This document shows, in pieces, positions 34,978 to 45,958 of a DNA stretch of 64,000 bases. The stretch is taken from the NCBI RefSeq assembly GCF_017696085.1, contig NZ_JAAORH010000001.1, positions 496,001 to 560,000 on the forward strand, read 5' to 3'. Both the position numbers and the translations under genes were made by a program. Below the pieces are notes generated by a model. The model was given only the letters and a program-made list of their open reading frames with translations, ran no database searches and was not told the origin of the DNA. The number at the start of each line of letters is the position of its first letter. Position 1 is the stretch's first letter. Origin of the DNA: Prochlorococcus marinus XMU1410. Lineage in GTDB: Bacteria; Cyanobacteriota; Cyanobacteriia; PCC-6307; Cyanobiaceae.

Positions 34978-37900
34978 TTGGGCTCTAACTTGAAAAAAAT
35001 TAGATCTCTAAATTTAAATACTAAGATTCTTTTGGTAGGGATGCTTTTACCTTTAGTTTTTTTAGGCACTTTTTTATTAAATAATTTTTTAAAAGAAACT
35101 TATAGTTCTAGGAAATTAGAACTAGAAAAAAGTATTGAGAATCTTTTAGATAAAAATGTTGATTTAGGTGATTATGTCGGGATTAGATTTCTAGGTATTT
35201 CTTTGGGTAATTCAAAAATTAATAGTAAAAACAATATTGATTCTGAAATTACAGCCAAAAATGTATATGTTGGCATTATGCCTTTTAGATCTTTTTTCAA
35301 ACAAAAATGGATTGTAAAAATAAGTCCTAAGGAAGCCGCCATAAATATAGATAGAGATTTTTTTAAAAGGGACGAATCTTACAAAGATGATCGAATTAAA
35401 AAAAAATCAAAATCTAAGTATGAATTGAACTTTAACTTAAATAAATATTCAGATCTGAAGTTTAATAATGCAGGATTAAAAACAAAAGTAAAAGGTAATG
35501 TTATTTACAAATCAAGAAATAGACAAATCATTGCAAATGTAAAATCAAATTTTGATGAAAAAGGTTTTTTAAAATTTAAATTTAATACAAAATTAAATCA
35601 AGACTTTTTAACACTGGATTTATTTTCTAAGGGTTTAGATCTTGATAATTCTGAATATATTATTGGTAATAGAAAAATTAGGTTTAAAAAGGGTACCTTT
35701 AAATCTAACTTTAAATTTAATAAATCATCAAAGCGCACATTTTGTGAAGGAAGATTTTCTTTTACTAATTTAAAAATAAAACCTGAAGATTTCGCTGAGA
35801 ATATAAATTCAGATTCAACTTGGTTTATTTGTAAAGAAAATAATTTAATGGGAAACTCCCAAAACTTAAATTACGGAACTTTGACATCGAATTTTAATCT
35901 AAATATCCCATTTAAAAAAAGTTCCAATAATATTGATCTAAAAGGAAGTATTGGATATATTAATAGCCTGAATCCAGATATCAAATTATCGGGTAATATT
36001 CCCTATTGGTTTGATAGAAGAGGTATAAATTTTGGTGATATAGATACTAGTTTCAAAATAAATAGAACACAATTATCTAATTTAAATATTTTCCGAAAAA
36101 ATGATATAAGGGGTTTCATTACTGCTAGAGGCGAATTAAAAGGAAAAATTACTGATCCTGATATTTCTATAAACTTTAATCTTGATTATCCGCACTTTAA
36201 AGGCATCCGCATTAGAGAAACATGGGAGGGAGATATTAAAAATGAAAATAACGAATTTCTGCTAAATATGAAAAATAGATATTCTCCAATACCTTCATTT
36301 CTTTCAATTAAGTTTGATTCTGATCTTAAACTAGATAACGCAAATTTTATAAGAGTTTTTAACTCAAATAAAGGGACTTTAGGTATAGTCAATGAGGACG
36401 ATAGTTATAACTGGCGAGCGGATAATTTTCCTCTTGATGAGCTTGAATTATCTTTAAACAAAAATCAATTCAATAGAATTGATGGAATTATTAATGGTGA
36501 GGGATCAATTTCGTCAGATCAGTCATACCTTGATGGGCGACTTGCTTGGAGTTTAGGTAAATATAGAAATATTAATCTGGCCAATTCATTATTTGATTTC
36601 AGCGCAAAAAATAATTTTTTTTATATAAATTCTTCCTTGTATCCAATTGATGGAGGAGTTATTGAAGTCGAATATGATTCAAACAAAAATAATTTTATTA
36701 ATTCAGAATTCAAGAATGTAAGCACTAGTTGGACTATCCTTACCGCTGTGGATATTTTTAACTTTGATAATAAAAAAGTTATTCCAATAAGTAAATCGAA
36801 TATATTGGATGATTTGGAAATAAATAATGATAATAAATCATTTAAAGAGAGGATCGAATTTATAAAAAACTTTATTGAAAATAGTAATGTGCTAGAGGAC
36901 AAATTTAATTTGCAAAAATATTTAAATAAATTTAGAAGTAGATACAATGGAAAAATTACTATTCAGGGCGATAGAGCAGTCAATTATAAATTGAATGCAA
37001 AATTAAATGGCTATCTTGATGTACCTAAAGATGACTATGAGGGTAATAAAGAGGAATTTTCTATTGATTTGGAAGGAGGATTATTAACAGGGAAGGGTTC
37101 TTTAAGAATTAATAAATTACCACTAAGTACTGCAAATATCTTTTTAAACAAACCAAGAGATTTTCTTGGAGGGTTAGATATGATTTTATTTTATGATCTT
37201 GATACAAAATCTTTCTCTAGTGAAATTTCTTCCAATAATTCATCAATTAAAAATAACACAATAATATTTAATAAAGGACTAGTTGAATTTGATAATTCTA
37301 TTTTTGATATTGATTTTTCACTTTTAATAAATGATTCTGAAATCCCAATTAATATTGAAGGCTCAATACCTATAAATAAATTAGATAACTTAGATCTAAG
37401 ATTGATTGGGAATGGAAAATTTATTGAGTTAATAGATATTTTTGCTGCTGAATACTTTACCTTTAAAGAAGGTGATGTGAATCTTAGAATGATTCTAAAA
37501 GGGACCTTAAATAAACCTCTATTAAATGGATTTGTAGTAATTAAAGATTCTGAAATTGATATTTTCAACAACATAATAAAGGATATTAATAGCACAATAA
37601 TTTTTGATTTTGATTCTTTAGAGATCAATAATCTAGAAGCAAAGACTAAAGATTCTGGGAAAATTTTTATAAAAGGGTCTTTGCCTTTTTATAGTATGAA
37701 TGTTTCTGAGAAGGCAGAAATTAATTTGATAACGAATAGATTTACTTTAAAGAAAGATAATTTTAATTTTTTAGTAGATTCAGATATCGATTTAAGCGGA
37801 TCATTTGAAAGTCCTGTTTTGGGAGGTTCTCTAGCTTTTAATAATGGATTTATTAATTTTAATAGCACCAATCAAAATAACAAAAAAGGAAACAATCTCA

Positions 37901-38937
37901 TACAAAAAGAAGACAAAAAAGATTGGCCAGAACTCTATTGGAATAATAATGAAAATATTGAAATAATTTCAAATGAAACAATTTTGAATTCGGTTCTTTT
38001 AGGAGAAACTTTACCAAATTATTTGGATAATTTGAGTTTTAATAATCTTAAATTAAAACTTGGACCTGAATTTAAACTTCAATATTCAGAGATAGTTCAA
38101 GCTTATTTAGATACCAAATTAGACCTTACTATAAATGGCGAAGTAGGGAAAGATTTAAATGCTCGGGGTCTTATTTACCTTAAGAAAGGTAGAGCAAATC
38201 TATATACGACCCCGTTTAAACTTAATAAAAATAAAGATAATTATATTTTATTTGCGTCGAGAAGTGGTGTTGTTCCATTTATTAATTTTTCTCTAGTCAG
38301 TAAAGTTCCAGACTCAATAATACCTATAAGTGAAAATAATCAGGATTTAAACATCTCAAGTGATGTTGCTGTGGATTCTACTTCAAGTGGTAATGGTTCA
38401 TTTGGAATTGGTAATACTAGGCTTATCAAAATTGAAGCATCTTATGAAGGATTTTTAGATCAATTATCTTTCGCTGATGAAAATAGAAGAATCCAACTAA
38501 GGAGCACGCCAAGTTATAACAGATCACAAATAATTGGTTTAATTGGAGGTAACTCTGCAAATTTAATAAATAGAGCATTTATTTCTCAACTTAATAATGC
38601 AGATGCATTTAGTGAAAGATTTCAGTTTTCTTTATATCCAGCGTTAATAGAAAATAATGATTCATTAAATAATATTTTTTCCAATGAAAATTTAGATATA
38701 GAAAATGATGATCAATCATCTTCTAGTGAGGAATTTTCTTCTCAAGCTTGGGTAGCCGAAATAGGCCTTGATATTACTGATGCGATAAATTTTGCCTTTC
38801 AAACCGTTCCAGGTAGAGATGATATTTCACCTTTAGGAATTTTGACTTTTCAGGCAAATCCAAACTTAGAATTATTAGGTTCTTATGATTCCAATGGGGA
38901 TTGGAAAAGTCAAGTTCAGTTATTTTTTAGATATTAA
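34978..38937 (+). CDS. TamB/Tic236-like translocation and assembly module protein
   Basis: A 1319-aa protein with one N-terminal hydrophobic segment at about residues 17-35 (ILLVGMLLPLVFLGTFLL) and a very long beta-rich body of the AsmA/TamB bridge type. The C-terminal TamB domain (DUF490) is recognised around GEVGKDLNARGLIYLKKGRA and VPGRDDISPLGILTFQ. TamB works with an Omp85 protein; the plastid homologue Tic236 spans the envelope in protein import, and bacterial TamB proteins move lipid between membranes. The start is a TTG; a second TTG at codon 5 (MKKIRSLN) is possible. No Omp85 gene is in this window. Confidence 0.85.
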   Translation: MGSNLKKIRSLNLNTKILLVGMLLPLVFLGTFLLNNFLKETYSSRKLELEKSIENLLDKNVDLGDYVGIRFLGISLGNSKINSKNNIDSEITAKNVYVGIMPFRSFFKQKWIVKISPKEAAINIDRDFFKRDESYKDDRIKKKSKSKYELNFNLNKYSDLKFNNAGLKTKVKGNVIYKSRNRQIIANVKSNFDEKGFLKFKFNTKLNQDFLTLDLFSKGLDLDNSEYIIGNRKIRFKKGTFKSNFKFNKSSKRTFCEGRFSFTNLKIKPEDFAENINSDSTWFICKENNLMGNSQNLNYGTLTSNFNLNIPFKKSSNNIDLKGSIGYINSLNPDIKLSGNIPYWFDRRGINFGDIDTSFKINRTQLSNLNIFRKNDIRGFITARGELKGKITDPDISINFNLDYPHFKGIRIRETWEGDIKNENNEFLLNMKNRYSPIPSFLSIKFDSDLKLDNANFIRVFNSNKGTLGIVNEDDSYNWRADNFPLDELELSLNKNQFNRIDGIINGEGSISSDQSYLDGRLAWSLGKYRNINLANSLFDFSAKNNFFYINSSLYPIDGGVIEVEYDSNKNNFINSEFKNVSTSWTILTAVDIFNFDNKKVIPISKSNILDDLEINNDNKSFKERIEFIKNFIENSNVLEDKFNLQKYLNKFRSRYNGKITIQGDRAVNYKLNAKLNGYLDVPKDDYEGNKEEFSIDLEGGLLTGKGSLRINKLPLSTANIFLNKPRDFLGGLDMILFYDLDTKSFSSEISSNNSSIKNNTIIFNKGLVEFDNSIFDIDFSLLINDSEIPINIEGSIPINKLDNLDLRLIGNGKFIELIDIFAAEYFTFKEGDVNLRMILKGTLNKPLLNGFVVIKDSEIDIFNNIIKDINSTIIFDFDSLEINNLEAKTKDSGKIFIKGSLPFYSMNVSEKAEINLITNRFTLKKDNFNFLVDSDIDLSGSFESPVLGGSLAFNNGFINFNSTNQNNKKGNNLIQKEDKKDWPELYWNNNENIEIISNETILNSVLLGETLPNYLDNLSFNNLKLKLGPEFKLQYSEIVQAYLDTKLDLTINGEVGKDLNARGLIYLKKGRANLYTTPFKLNKNKDNYILFASRSGVVPFINFSLVSKVPDSIIPISENNQDLNISSDVAVDSTSSGNGSFGIGNTRLIKIEASYEGFLDQLSFADENRRIQLRSTPSYNRSQIIGLIGGNSANLINRAFISQLNNADAFSERFQFSLYPALIENNDSLNNIFSNENLDIENDDQSSSSEEFSSQAWVAEIGLDITDAINFAFQTVPGRDDISPLGILTFQANPNLELLGSYDSNGDWKSQVQLFFRY

Positions 38938-39003
38938 TTTAGAAAGAAATTTACTTTAAAGAATCTTTAATTTGATTTATTATTAAATTAACTAAAAAAT
39001 ATT

Positions 39004-40314
39004 ATGGCTAATATCTTTGAAGTTCCTCAACCAGGTAATGATCTTTTAGAAAAAGCTAATAAAGTTCGTTCGGCATCAATAGAAATAAGTCAGACTGAAA
39101 ATCAAAATCGAATTAAAGCCTTAAATTTTATGGCTGATTATCTAGAAAAAAATTCTAATGAAATATTAGATGCTAATAATGCGGATTATTCAAGTGCACA
39201 AACAAAAGGTATTTCTAGGGCTTTACTTTCTAGATTAAAGTTATCAAAATCAAAATTAAATTCAGGAATTGAAGGAGTAAGAAAAGTTGGAGACTTAGCT
39301 GACCCTGTAAATCAAGTTCAAATTAAAAGAGAGCTTTCAAAGGGATTGATCTTAGAAAGAAAAACTGTGCCAATCGGAGTTTTAGGGGTTATTTTTGAAT
39401 CAAGGCCGGATGCCGTGATGCAGATTAGTTCTTTAGCAATAAGATCAGGTAATGGGGTAATGCTAAAAGGTGGTAGTGAAGCTAATTTAACAAATACAGC
39501 AATAGTCAAGGCATTGCAAGAAGGTTTAAATAAATCAGGTCTTGATAAAAATGCAATATGTTTACTAACAAGCAGAAAAGATAGCATGGCAATGTTAAAT
39601 CTTGAGAAATACATTAATTTAATAATTCCAAGAGGAAGTAATGAATTAGTTAAATTTATTCAGGAGAATACAAGAATTCCTGTGTTAGGCCATGCTGATG
39701 GAATTTGTCATTTGTTTATAGATATTGAGGCAAATCTAGAGATGGCTTTATCAGTCGCTTTGGACAGCAAAATTCAATATCCTGCAGCATGTAATGCTAT
39801 CGAAACTTTATTAGTCCATAAAGATATCGCACCAGCTTTTTTAGAAAAGGCCATCCCTTTATTTAATTCAAATGATGTTAAATTAATTGGAGATAAGAGA
39901 TCAGTTGAATTAGGATTAAAGTATGAGGCTAGTGAAGAAGATTGGCAAACTGAATATTTAGATTTAATTTTATCGATAAAAATTGTTGATAATCTGGAGG
40001 AAGCAATAACACATATTCAGAAATATAGTTCAAAACATACAGATGGAATAATTACTGAAAATTTAAGTGCAGCCAATAAATTTATGAATGTAATTGATAG
40101 TGCAGGTGTTTTTCATAATTGCTCTACTAGGTTTGCTGATGGCTTTAGATATGGATTCGGAGCTGAAGTTGGTATATCTACTCAAACTCTTCCACCAAGG
40201 GGACCTGTAGGTCTTGAAGGTTTGGTAACTTATAAATATTTTCTAAAAGGCGATGGGAATATAGTTGATGATTTTTCATCAGGAAAAGCTATCTATACAC
40301 ATAAAGATCTTTAA
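39004..40314 (+). CDS. proA: Gamma-glutamyl phosphate reductase
   Basis: Reduces gamma-glutamyl phosphate to the semialdehyde in proline synthesis, 436 aa. It is an aldehyde dehydrogenase-fold protein with VPIGVLGVIFESRPDA, the GSEANLTN segment, and the catalytic Cys in QYPAACNAIETLLVH. The C-terminal FGAEVGISTQTLPPRGP matches the family. The ATG is at 39004, and the gene is codirectional with folB 11 bases further on. Confidence 0.97.
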   Translation: MANIFEVPQPGNDLLEKANKVRSASIEISQTENQNRIKALNFMADYLEKNSNEILDANNADYSSAQTKGISRALLSRLKLSKSKLNSGIEGVRKVGDLADPVNQVQIKRELSKGLILERKTVPIGVLGVIFESRPDAVMQISSLAIRSGNGVMLKGGSEANLTNTAIVKALQEGLNKSGLDKNAICLLTSRKDSMAMLNLEKYINLIIPRGSNELVKFIQENTRIPVLGHADGICHLFIDIEANLEMALSVALDSKIQYPAACNAIETLLVHKDIAPAFLEKAIPLFNSNDVKLIGDKRSVELGLKYEASEEDWQTEYLDLILSIKIVDNLEEAITHIQKYSSKHTDGIITENLSAANKFMNVIDSAGVFHNCSTRFADGFRYGFGAEVGISTQTLPPRGPVGLEGLVTYKYFLKGDGNIVDDFSSGKAIYTHKDL

Positions 40315-40325
40315 AACTTTTAAAG

Positions 40326-40688
40326 ATGGAAACTTTTTTGAAAATTGAGAATATTAAACTTTGGGCTAGAGTTGGCGTACTTGATGAAGAAAGGGAATTA
40401 GGACAACTATTTATTTTAGATATATTTTTGTGGACTGATTTTGAAAAATGTACAGTAAATGATGATATAAAAAAAACAGTTGACTATTCAAAATTAGTTC
40501 AAATTTTAAAAGATCAATCAAAGAAAATATATTGTTTCACAATTGAAAAATATTCAAACGCAATTTTAGAAATCATTGATCAGGAATTTAAGCTTTCTAA
40601 AATTAAAATTATTTTGACAAAATGCAATCCTCCAATCACTGGTTTCAATGGGAAGGTGTCAATAGTAAGAATTCTTGAAAATAATTAA
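40326..40688 (+). CDS. folB: Dihydroneopterin aldolase
   Basis: Cleaves dihydroneopterin in folate synthesis, 120 aa. It is a T-fold tunnel protein with LKIENIKLWARVGVLDEERELGQ, VDYSKL and FTIEKYSNAI segments, and the conserved catalytic Lys in LTKCNPPI. It overlaps or abuts the following lipase-like gene, depending on the start chosen for that gene. Confidence 0.93.
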   Translation: METFLKIENIKLWARVGVLDEERELGQLFILDIFLWTDFEKCTVNDDIKKTVDYSKLVQILKDQSKKIYCFTIEKYSNAILEIIDQEFKLSKIKIILTKCNPPITGFNGKVSIVRILENN

Positions 40689-41286
40689 AGTATTGAAAAA
40701 AAGAAATCCCATTATATTGATTCATGGTCTTTGGAATACTTCAAGTATTTTTTCTTCTATTACATCAAAACTTGATGATATTGGTATTGAATATTTTGCC
40801 CCAACTCTTAAGCATTCATTTGGAATGACTTCAATTCTGGAGTTGACTAATAAATTAAACGAATTGATTTTAGAGAAATATGGTTTAGAAAAAGAAATAG
40901 ATATTTTGGGATTTTCAATGGGAGGAATAATTGGAAGGTCCTGGCTTCAAAAATTTAATGGGTGTAAAAGAACAAGAAGATTAATATCTATAGGCTCCCC
41001 TCACAAGGGAACTTTGATGGCTCAATTAATACCTAAATACCCTTTTAGAGGAATATCAGAAATGAAAATAAATAGTAAGTTTTTAAGGGAACTCGCAAAT
41101 AATGATTTTTTACTTGATGATATTGAGTGTATAAATTTTTTTACTTATTGGGATATGATGGTTTTTCCTGGTTGGTGGACAAATCTAAAATTTGGGAAAA
41201 AAATATCAGTAAAAGTATATAAACATAGAAATCTAGTAAGAAACAAATCTGTGGTCGACAAAATAATCGATGAGATTATTGTGTAG
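40675..41286 (+). CDS. Alpha/beta hydrolase, lipase class 2-like
   Basis: A 203-aa hydrolase with the oxyanion HG motif in LIHGLWN and the nucleophile elbow GFSMGG. The catalytic His is probably in VYKHRNLV near the end. The start drawn is TTG at 40675, overlapping folB by 14 bases; TTG at 40693 (MKKRNPIILIHGLWN) avoids the overlap and looks better. It ends 11 bases inside the convergent oligopeptidase gene. Substrate unknown; acyl glycerols are suggested by similar proteins. Confidence 0.82.
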   Translation: MKIIKVLKKRNPIILIHGLWNTSSIFSSITSKLDDIGIEYFAPTLKHSFGMTSILELTNKLNELILEKYGLEKEIDILGFSMGGIIGRSWLQKFNGCKRTRRLISIGSPHKGTLMAQLIPKYPFRGISEMKINSKFLRELANNDFLLDDIECINFFTYWDMMVFPGWWTNLKFGKKISVKVYKHRNLVRNKSVVDKIIDEIIV

Positions 41287-43366
41287 CTCCTGATAGACCT
41301 AAGTGTCTTATTAAAGAATCTGTTTGTGGCTCTCTTCCCCTGAATAGTTTAAATATGTCTACTGGAGGTAAGCTTCCACCCAAGCTAAGTATAGTATCTT
41401 TAAATTTCTTTCCAATTAACTTTAAATCTTCAGAGTTTTCTAGATCAGCTTCTTCAAACATTGAAAATGCATCAGCACTTAGAACTTCAGCCCATTTATA
41501 TGAGTAATATCCTGCAGAATATCCTCCTGCAAATATATGACTAAAACAACAAAGAAATTGATCTTCTTGAATAGGTTCAATAACAGTAGTTTGTTTTGCA
41601 ATTTCTCTTCTTATTTCATCTGCTGTTTTACCTTCGTTTTTATCAATGTTACTGTGCAATCTGAGGTCTGTTATTGCAAAATGTAGTTGTCTAAGAGTAG
41701 CCATACCACAATTAAAAGTTCTATTCTTTAGGAGCTTCTCAAAATTCTCATCGGATAATTTTTCTCCTGTTTTGTAGTGCTTCGCAATATTCATAAGTGT
41801 ATTTTTATGAAAACACCAGTTCTCCATAAATTGACTTGGAAGTTCGACTGCATCCCACTCAACGTTGTTGATGCCAGCTGCTTGAGGAAGATTTACAGTA
41901 GTAAGCATGTGTTGAAGGCCATGACCAAATTCATGGAAAAGTGTCTGAACTTCTTCAAAACTCATCAAACTAGGTTTATCTTTTGATGGTGGAGTCTGAT
42001 TACAAACGAGATAAGCCACCGGGAGGGTCTTTTTGCCAACATTATTTTTATTCAAACATTCATCCATCCAAGCCCCTCCCCTCTTTGATTCAGGCCTCGA
42101 ATATGGATCTAGGTAAAATGATGCTATTTTGTCATTTTCTTTATTGAGGATATTAAAAAATAAAACGTCATCATTCCAAAGAGGTGCCTCATCAGTTGCC
42201 TCGACTACTTTAATTTCAAAAAGCTTTTCACTTAATTTAAATAACCCTTTTAAAACATCATTTAGTGGGAACCAAGGTCTCAAAGACTCTTGATCCAAAT
42301 TGAGCTTTTCCTTTCTAAGAAGTTCGGACCAATAACTGATATCCCATGGCTCGATATTCTGTGATTTTGGAAATCCATTAGCTTTAGAAAACTTATCAAG
42401 GGTTTCTAATTCAATTTTTGCGGTTTTGAATGCTGGCTCTCTCAATTCTTCTAAGAGGTTTTCAACATTTTTAATTTCTTTCGCCATTTTCGTTGACAAA
42501 CTTAGTTCTGCCCAATTTTTATAACCGAGAAGATTAGCCTGTTTAGTTCTAAGAGATAATATCTCTTCAATGATTTGAGAATTATTTTTTTCTCCTTGAG
42601 ATGCCCTACTAACGAATGCCTTATAAAGTTTCTCTCTAAGGTTACGGTCAGTGGCATATGTCATGAACGAAGTATAAGTTGGAATATCCAGACTTAATTT
42701 CCAAGGACCATTTTTAATATCAAGTTCTTTATCTTTTTTAAAGTGATTGTGTGCAGAAATTGCCATCAATTCAAGTACTCGCTCAGGAAGACCATCTATT
42801 TCAGATTTTTTATTTAATATTAAAAACCATTCGTTAGTGGCATCAAGAACATTGTTACTGAATTCGGTTGACAGCTTTCCAAGTTTTTCTGAAATTTTGT
42901 TAAATTCTTCTTGATCATTTTTTTGTAGTGAAATTCCTCTATGCTGCATTTCAAGAATTTCTTTATCTAAAATTCTGTTTTTAATTTGATCAAAGTTATT
43001 TTTTTCTTTAAGCTTGACTAAAGAATTGTAAATTATTTTGCTTTGTCCAAATTTATTACTCAAGCTAATAATCTCTGGGAGAAATCTTGAATAAATATCT
43101 CTTAAACTTTCAGAATTATTTACAGCATTTAGGTGACTTATTACTCCCCAACTCCATCTAAGAATTTCATTTACTTCATTCAAAGGATTTATTACCTTAT
43201 CCCAATTTAAATCATTTTGAATCAAATAATTAGATAAATTTTTTTCTATGGTTTTAAATTCTTCAGTTATATTTTCTAGTACTACTGGAAATTGTTTAAT
43301 TATGTTTTCGGGAGTAAATTTTTTAAATTCTGGTAATTCTCCATATTTAAAAATTGAGGTATCCAT
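41276..43366 (-). CDS. M3 family oligopeptidase
   Basis: Zinc metallopeptidase of the thimet/oligopeptidase A family, 696 aa. The zinc site HEFGH is near residue 477 in TLFHEFGHGLQHML, and the third ligand lies in the following ELPSQFMENW segment. It degrades short peptides in the cytoplasm. The start is the ATG at 43364-43366, and the end overlaps the convergent lipase-like gene by 11 bases. Its 696-residue length is close to OpdA/PrlC. Confidence 0.95.
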   Translation of the reverse strand: MDTSIFKYGELPEFKKFTPENIIKQFPVVLENITEEFKTIEKNLSNYLIQNDLNWDKVINPLNEVNEILRWSWGVISHLNAVNNSESLRDIYSRFLPEIISLSNKFGQSKIIYNSLVKLKEKNNFDQIKNRILDKEILEMQHRGISLQKNDQEEFNKISEKLGKLSTEFSNNVLDATNEWFLILNKKSEIDGLPERVLELMAISAHNHFKKDKELDIKNGPWKLSLDIPTYTSFMTYATDRNLREKLYKAFVSRASQGEKNNSQIIEEILSLRTKQANLLGYKNWAELSLSTKMAKEIKNVENLLEELREPAFKTAKIELETLDKFSKANGFPKSQNIEPWDISYWSELLRKEKLNLDQESLRPWFPLNDVLKGLFKLSEKLFEIKVVEATDEAPLWNDDVLFFNILNKENDKIASFYLDPYSRPESKRGGAWMDECLNKNNVGKKTLPVAYLVCNQTPPSKDKPSLMSFEEVQTLFHEFGHGLQHMLTTVNLPQAAGINNVEWDAVELPSQFMENWCFHKNTLMNIAKHYKTGEKLSDENFEKLLKNRTFNCGMATLRQLHFAITDLRLHSNIDKNEGKTADEIRREIAKQTTVIEPIQEDQFLCCFSHIFAGGYSAGYYSYKWAEVLSADAFSMFEEADLENSEDLKLIGKKFKDTILSLGGSLPPVDIFKLFRGREPQTDSLIRHLGLSGATQ

Positions 43367-43379
43367 TTATTAAAATAAT

Positions 43380-44921
43380 TTAATTTACTAAAGTTGGGAT
43401 TAACCCAACTAATTTAGCTAAAGTAAGTTGCTGACTGAGAGCATTGGTGGAAGATTCATATAGATTTATGGCGATTTTTGGCCAAAAACCTATAACCAAA
43501 GTAGGCAATAATAAACTAAAACCAATCGTCAATTCTCTACCATTCATCTCTTTGACTGTAGCTAGTGCAGGAATTCTAGGGCCAAAGAATACTCTTCTAC
43601 ACATTGATAATAAGTATATTGGTGTCAGAACTAATCCTATAGCTGCAATTAGAATCGTGATTGATCTAAAGATAGAGCTAAATCCTTCTTGACTAGTGAT
43701 ACCTAAAAATACAGTAATTTCACTTATAAAACCGCTCATTCCAGGTAGTGCTAAAGAGGCCAATGAGCTTGCTAAGAAAAAAGCAAAAGTTATTGGCAAG
43801 ACTTTTGCTAAGCCGCCCATATTTGGTATAGAAAGAGTATTTGTTCTTTCATAGAATGAGCCAGTAACAAAGAACATAGCTGCAGCTATGAGTCCGTGAC
43901 TGATCATTTGTAGCATTGCTCCGCTAATCCCTAGAGCATCTACTGCTCCAATCCCTAACAGAACAAAACCCATATGACTTACAGAGCTACATGCAATTCT
44001 CCTTTTGACATTATCTTGTGCAAATGCATTTAGAGCTCCATAAATTATATTAATGATTCCAAGAATAATTAAAGCAGGTGCAATTTGAAGATGTACTTCA
44101 GGTAGTAGTTGAACATTGAATCTTAAGAGAGCATAACCTCCCATTTTTAAAAGTATTCCAGCTAGTAACATTGAAACTGGAGCATTAGCCTCTCCATGTG
44201 CATCGGGTAACCAAGTATGTAATGGAAAGATAGGAAGTTTTACTCCAAAACCAATTAAAAATCCTAAATAGGATAATAAAGCTAGGCTGCCCGTCACATG
44301 TTTATTTGTTAAATCGGTAATATTCAAAGTAAAGGTATCACCACTCAAGGCAAGTGCTAACCCACTTATGAGTATTAATAAAGAAGCTAAAGCTGTATAA
44401 AGAATGAATTTAGTTGCCGCATATAATTTCTTTTTCCCTCCCCAAATCGCAATAAGAAGATATACCGGGACTAATTCAAGTTCCCATGCCAAGAAAAACA
44501 ATAGGAAATCTTGAGAAAGGAAAACTAGTGCCTGTGCTGATGCTTGTACTAATAGAAGAGCAAAATATAGATTAGATTTTTTCTTAATTTTCCAACTAGC
44601 CGCAGCCGATAAAAATGTAATTAACCCACTTAAAGCTACTAAAGGCGCAGATAACCCATCTACCCCGAGAGACCACTCCAAGCCTATAGATGGTAACCAA
44701 GAAGTTCTCTCTACCAGTTGTAAAGAGCTATCTGAAGTATTGAATTTTTGAAAAAGGACGCCGATTATTAATAAAAAATCTATAAATAAAAAACTTAATG
44801 AGATATTTCTGGGGAGTGAATTATCTTCTCCTTCTTTTGAACTCAAGAAAGGCATTATTAATGCCCCAATTAAAGGCAGTAAAACAATAGATGATAGCCA
44901 AGGAAAAGATTCTAAATTCAT
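43380..44921 (-). CDS. ndhD: NAD(P)H-quinone oxidoreductase chain 4 (NdhD)
   Basis: Antiporter-like proton-pumping subunit of NDH-1, 513 aa, with about 14 membrane helices. Conserved charged motifs include [19 protein letters not shown] with the essential Glu, the Lys-bearing [23 protein letters not shown], and the [13 protein letters not shown] helix. It is one of several NdhD paralogues; which complex (respiratory, or a CO2-uptake form) cannot be read from this sequence alone. It is codirectional with thrB upstream, across a 79-base gap. Confidence 0.95.
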   Translation of the reverse strand: MNLESFPWLSSIVLLPLIGALIMPFLSSKEGEDNSLPRNISLSFLFIDFLLIIGVLFQKFNTSDSSLQLVERTSWLPSIGLEWSLGVDGLSAPLVALSGLITFLSAAASWKIKKKSNLYFALLLVQASAQALVFLSQDFLLFFLAWELELVPVYLLIAIWGGKKKLYAATKFILYTALASLLILISGLALALSGDTFTLNITDLTNKHVTGSLALLSYLGFLIGFGVKLPIFPLHTWLPDAHGEANAPVSMLLAGILLKMGGYALLRFNVQLLPEVHLQIAPALIILGIINIIYGALNAFAQDNVKRRIACSSVSHMGFVLLGIGAVDALGISGAMLQMISHGLIAAAMFFVTGSFYERTNTLSIPNMGGLAKVLPITFAFFLASSLASLALPGMSGFISEITVFLGITSQEGFSSIFRSITILIAAIGLVLTPIYLLSMCRRVFFGPRIPALATVKEMNGRELTIGFSLLLPTLVIGFWPKIAINLYESSTNALSQQLTLAKLVGLIPTLVN

Positions 44922-45000
44922 TTATGTAATGAATAATTTTTTTATTCTAGTTGAAGTTGTACTAGCTTGAGACTATAACATTAAAAATGCCTAAGTAAAA

Positions 45001-45948
45001 CTACTTATCCGAGATAGTGCTAAATTGGCTGCCCGTTGTTTGAAGATTTAAGAACGGTGCTCTGCTAGCTACACCTGACTTCTCCCAAGCTTTCACCATA
45101 GCTTGACTGACGTTTTTACCATTTTCTTTTTTACACAAAGCTAGGATACTTGGCCCAGCTCCACTGATTGCGCATCCCAGAGCGCCTGCATTTAGTGCGG
45201 CATCTTTAACTTCTAATCCACCCTTGATAAGTTTCCATCTGTAGGGTTCATGTAACTTATCAAACATTCCCTCTTTTATAAGTTCCGCATTACCTGCTTT
45301 TAAGCCGTTTAATAACAAAGTAAGTGCCCCCATATTTGTAACTGCATCAGATATGGGTACATTCTTGGGCATAACCTTTCTTGCTTCACTTGTGCTTAGA
45401 CGAATTGCAGGTATTGCTACAACAGCTTTAATTGAATCGTGCCAATCACATCTAATGATTCTCCATCTATGAGAAGAAGACCTAGCTGTCAAGCAAAGCC
45501 CACCCAGAAGAGAGGGAACTACATTATCAGGATGACCCTCTATGTCAATAGCAAGTTCAAGGAGTTTTTCTTTGGACAATGGAGAGTTCATTATTGCATT
45601 TGCTCCGATTAGTCCGGCAACTATTGCAGTAGCACTACTTCCTAGCCCGCGTGCAGGCGGCACTGCTAACTTAACTCTTGCTTCAAGTGCAAAAGGATCC
45701 ATATTTGCGCTCTCCCATACTTTCTGAGCTGCTCTAAAAACTAAATTTTCAGGCCCTCCCCTTAAATGATTACCATCAGTACTTTCCATTATTAAATCAA
45801 ATCTATCTCCACCACCTTCAATTCTTGTAAAAATAAACTCGTTATATAAATCTAATGCTGCTCCAAGACAATCGAATCCAGGCCCTAAATTGGCAGTTGT
45901 GGAAGGCACTGTTACCCTTATTTTTTTACCTACTTCAGGAATAGACAT
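45001..45948 (-). CDS. thrB: Homoserine kinase
   Basis: Phosphorylates homoserine on the threonine pathway, 315 aa. It is a GHMP kinase with the ATP-binding PPARGLGSSATA at residues 97-108, an N-terminal VTVPSTTANLGPGFDCLG and the C-terminal GCAISGAGPSILAL loop. The ATG at 45946-45948 is followed by MSIPEVGKKIRV. It is preceded by glk in an apparent run glk-thrB. Confidence 0.96.
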   Translation of the reverse strand: MSIPEVGKKIRVTVPSTTANLGPGFDCLGAALDLYNEFIFTRIEGGGDRFDLIMESTDGNHLRGGPENLVFRAAQKVWESANMDPFALEARVKLAVPPARGLGSSATAIVAGLIGANAIMNSPLSKEKLLELAIDIEGHPDNVVPSLLGGLCLTARSSSHRWRIIRCDWHDSIKAVVAIPAIRLSTSEARKVMPKNVPISDAVTNMGALTLLLNGLKAGNAELIKEGMFDKLHEPYRWKLIKGGLEVKDAALNAGALGCAISGAGPSILALCKKENGKNVSQAMVKAWEKSGVASRAPFLNLQTTGSQFSTISDK

Positions 45949-45958
45949 TTTTTGTTTT

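Noticed and set aside
41276-41286. Convergent overlap of 11 bases (lipase-like and oligopeptidase) as a regulatory antisense
   Set aside because: Short 3' overlaps like this, and the 12-base one at 62133-62144, are common in compact genomes.
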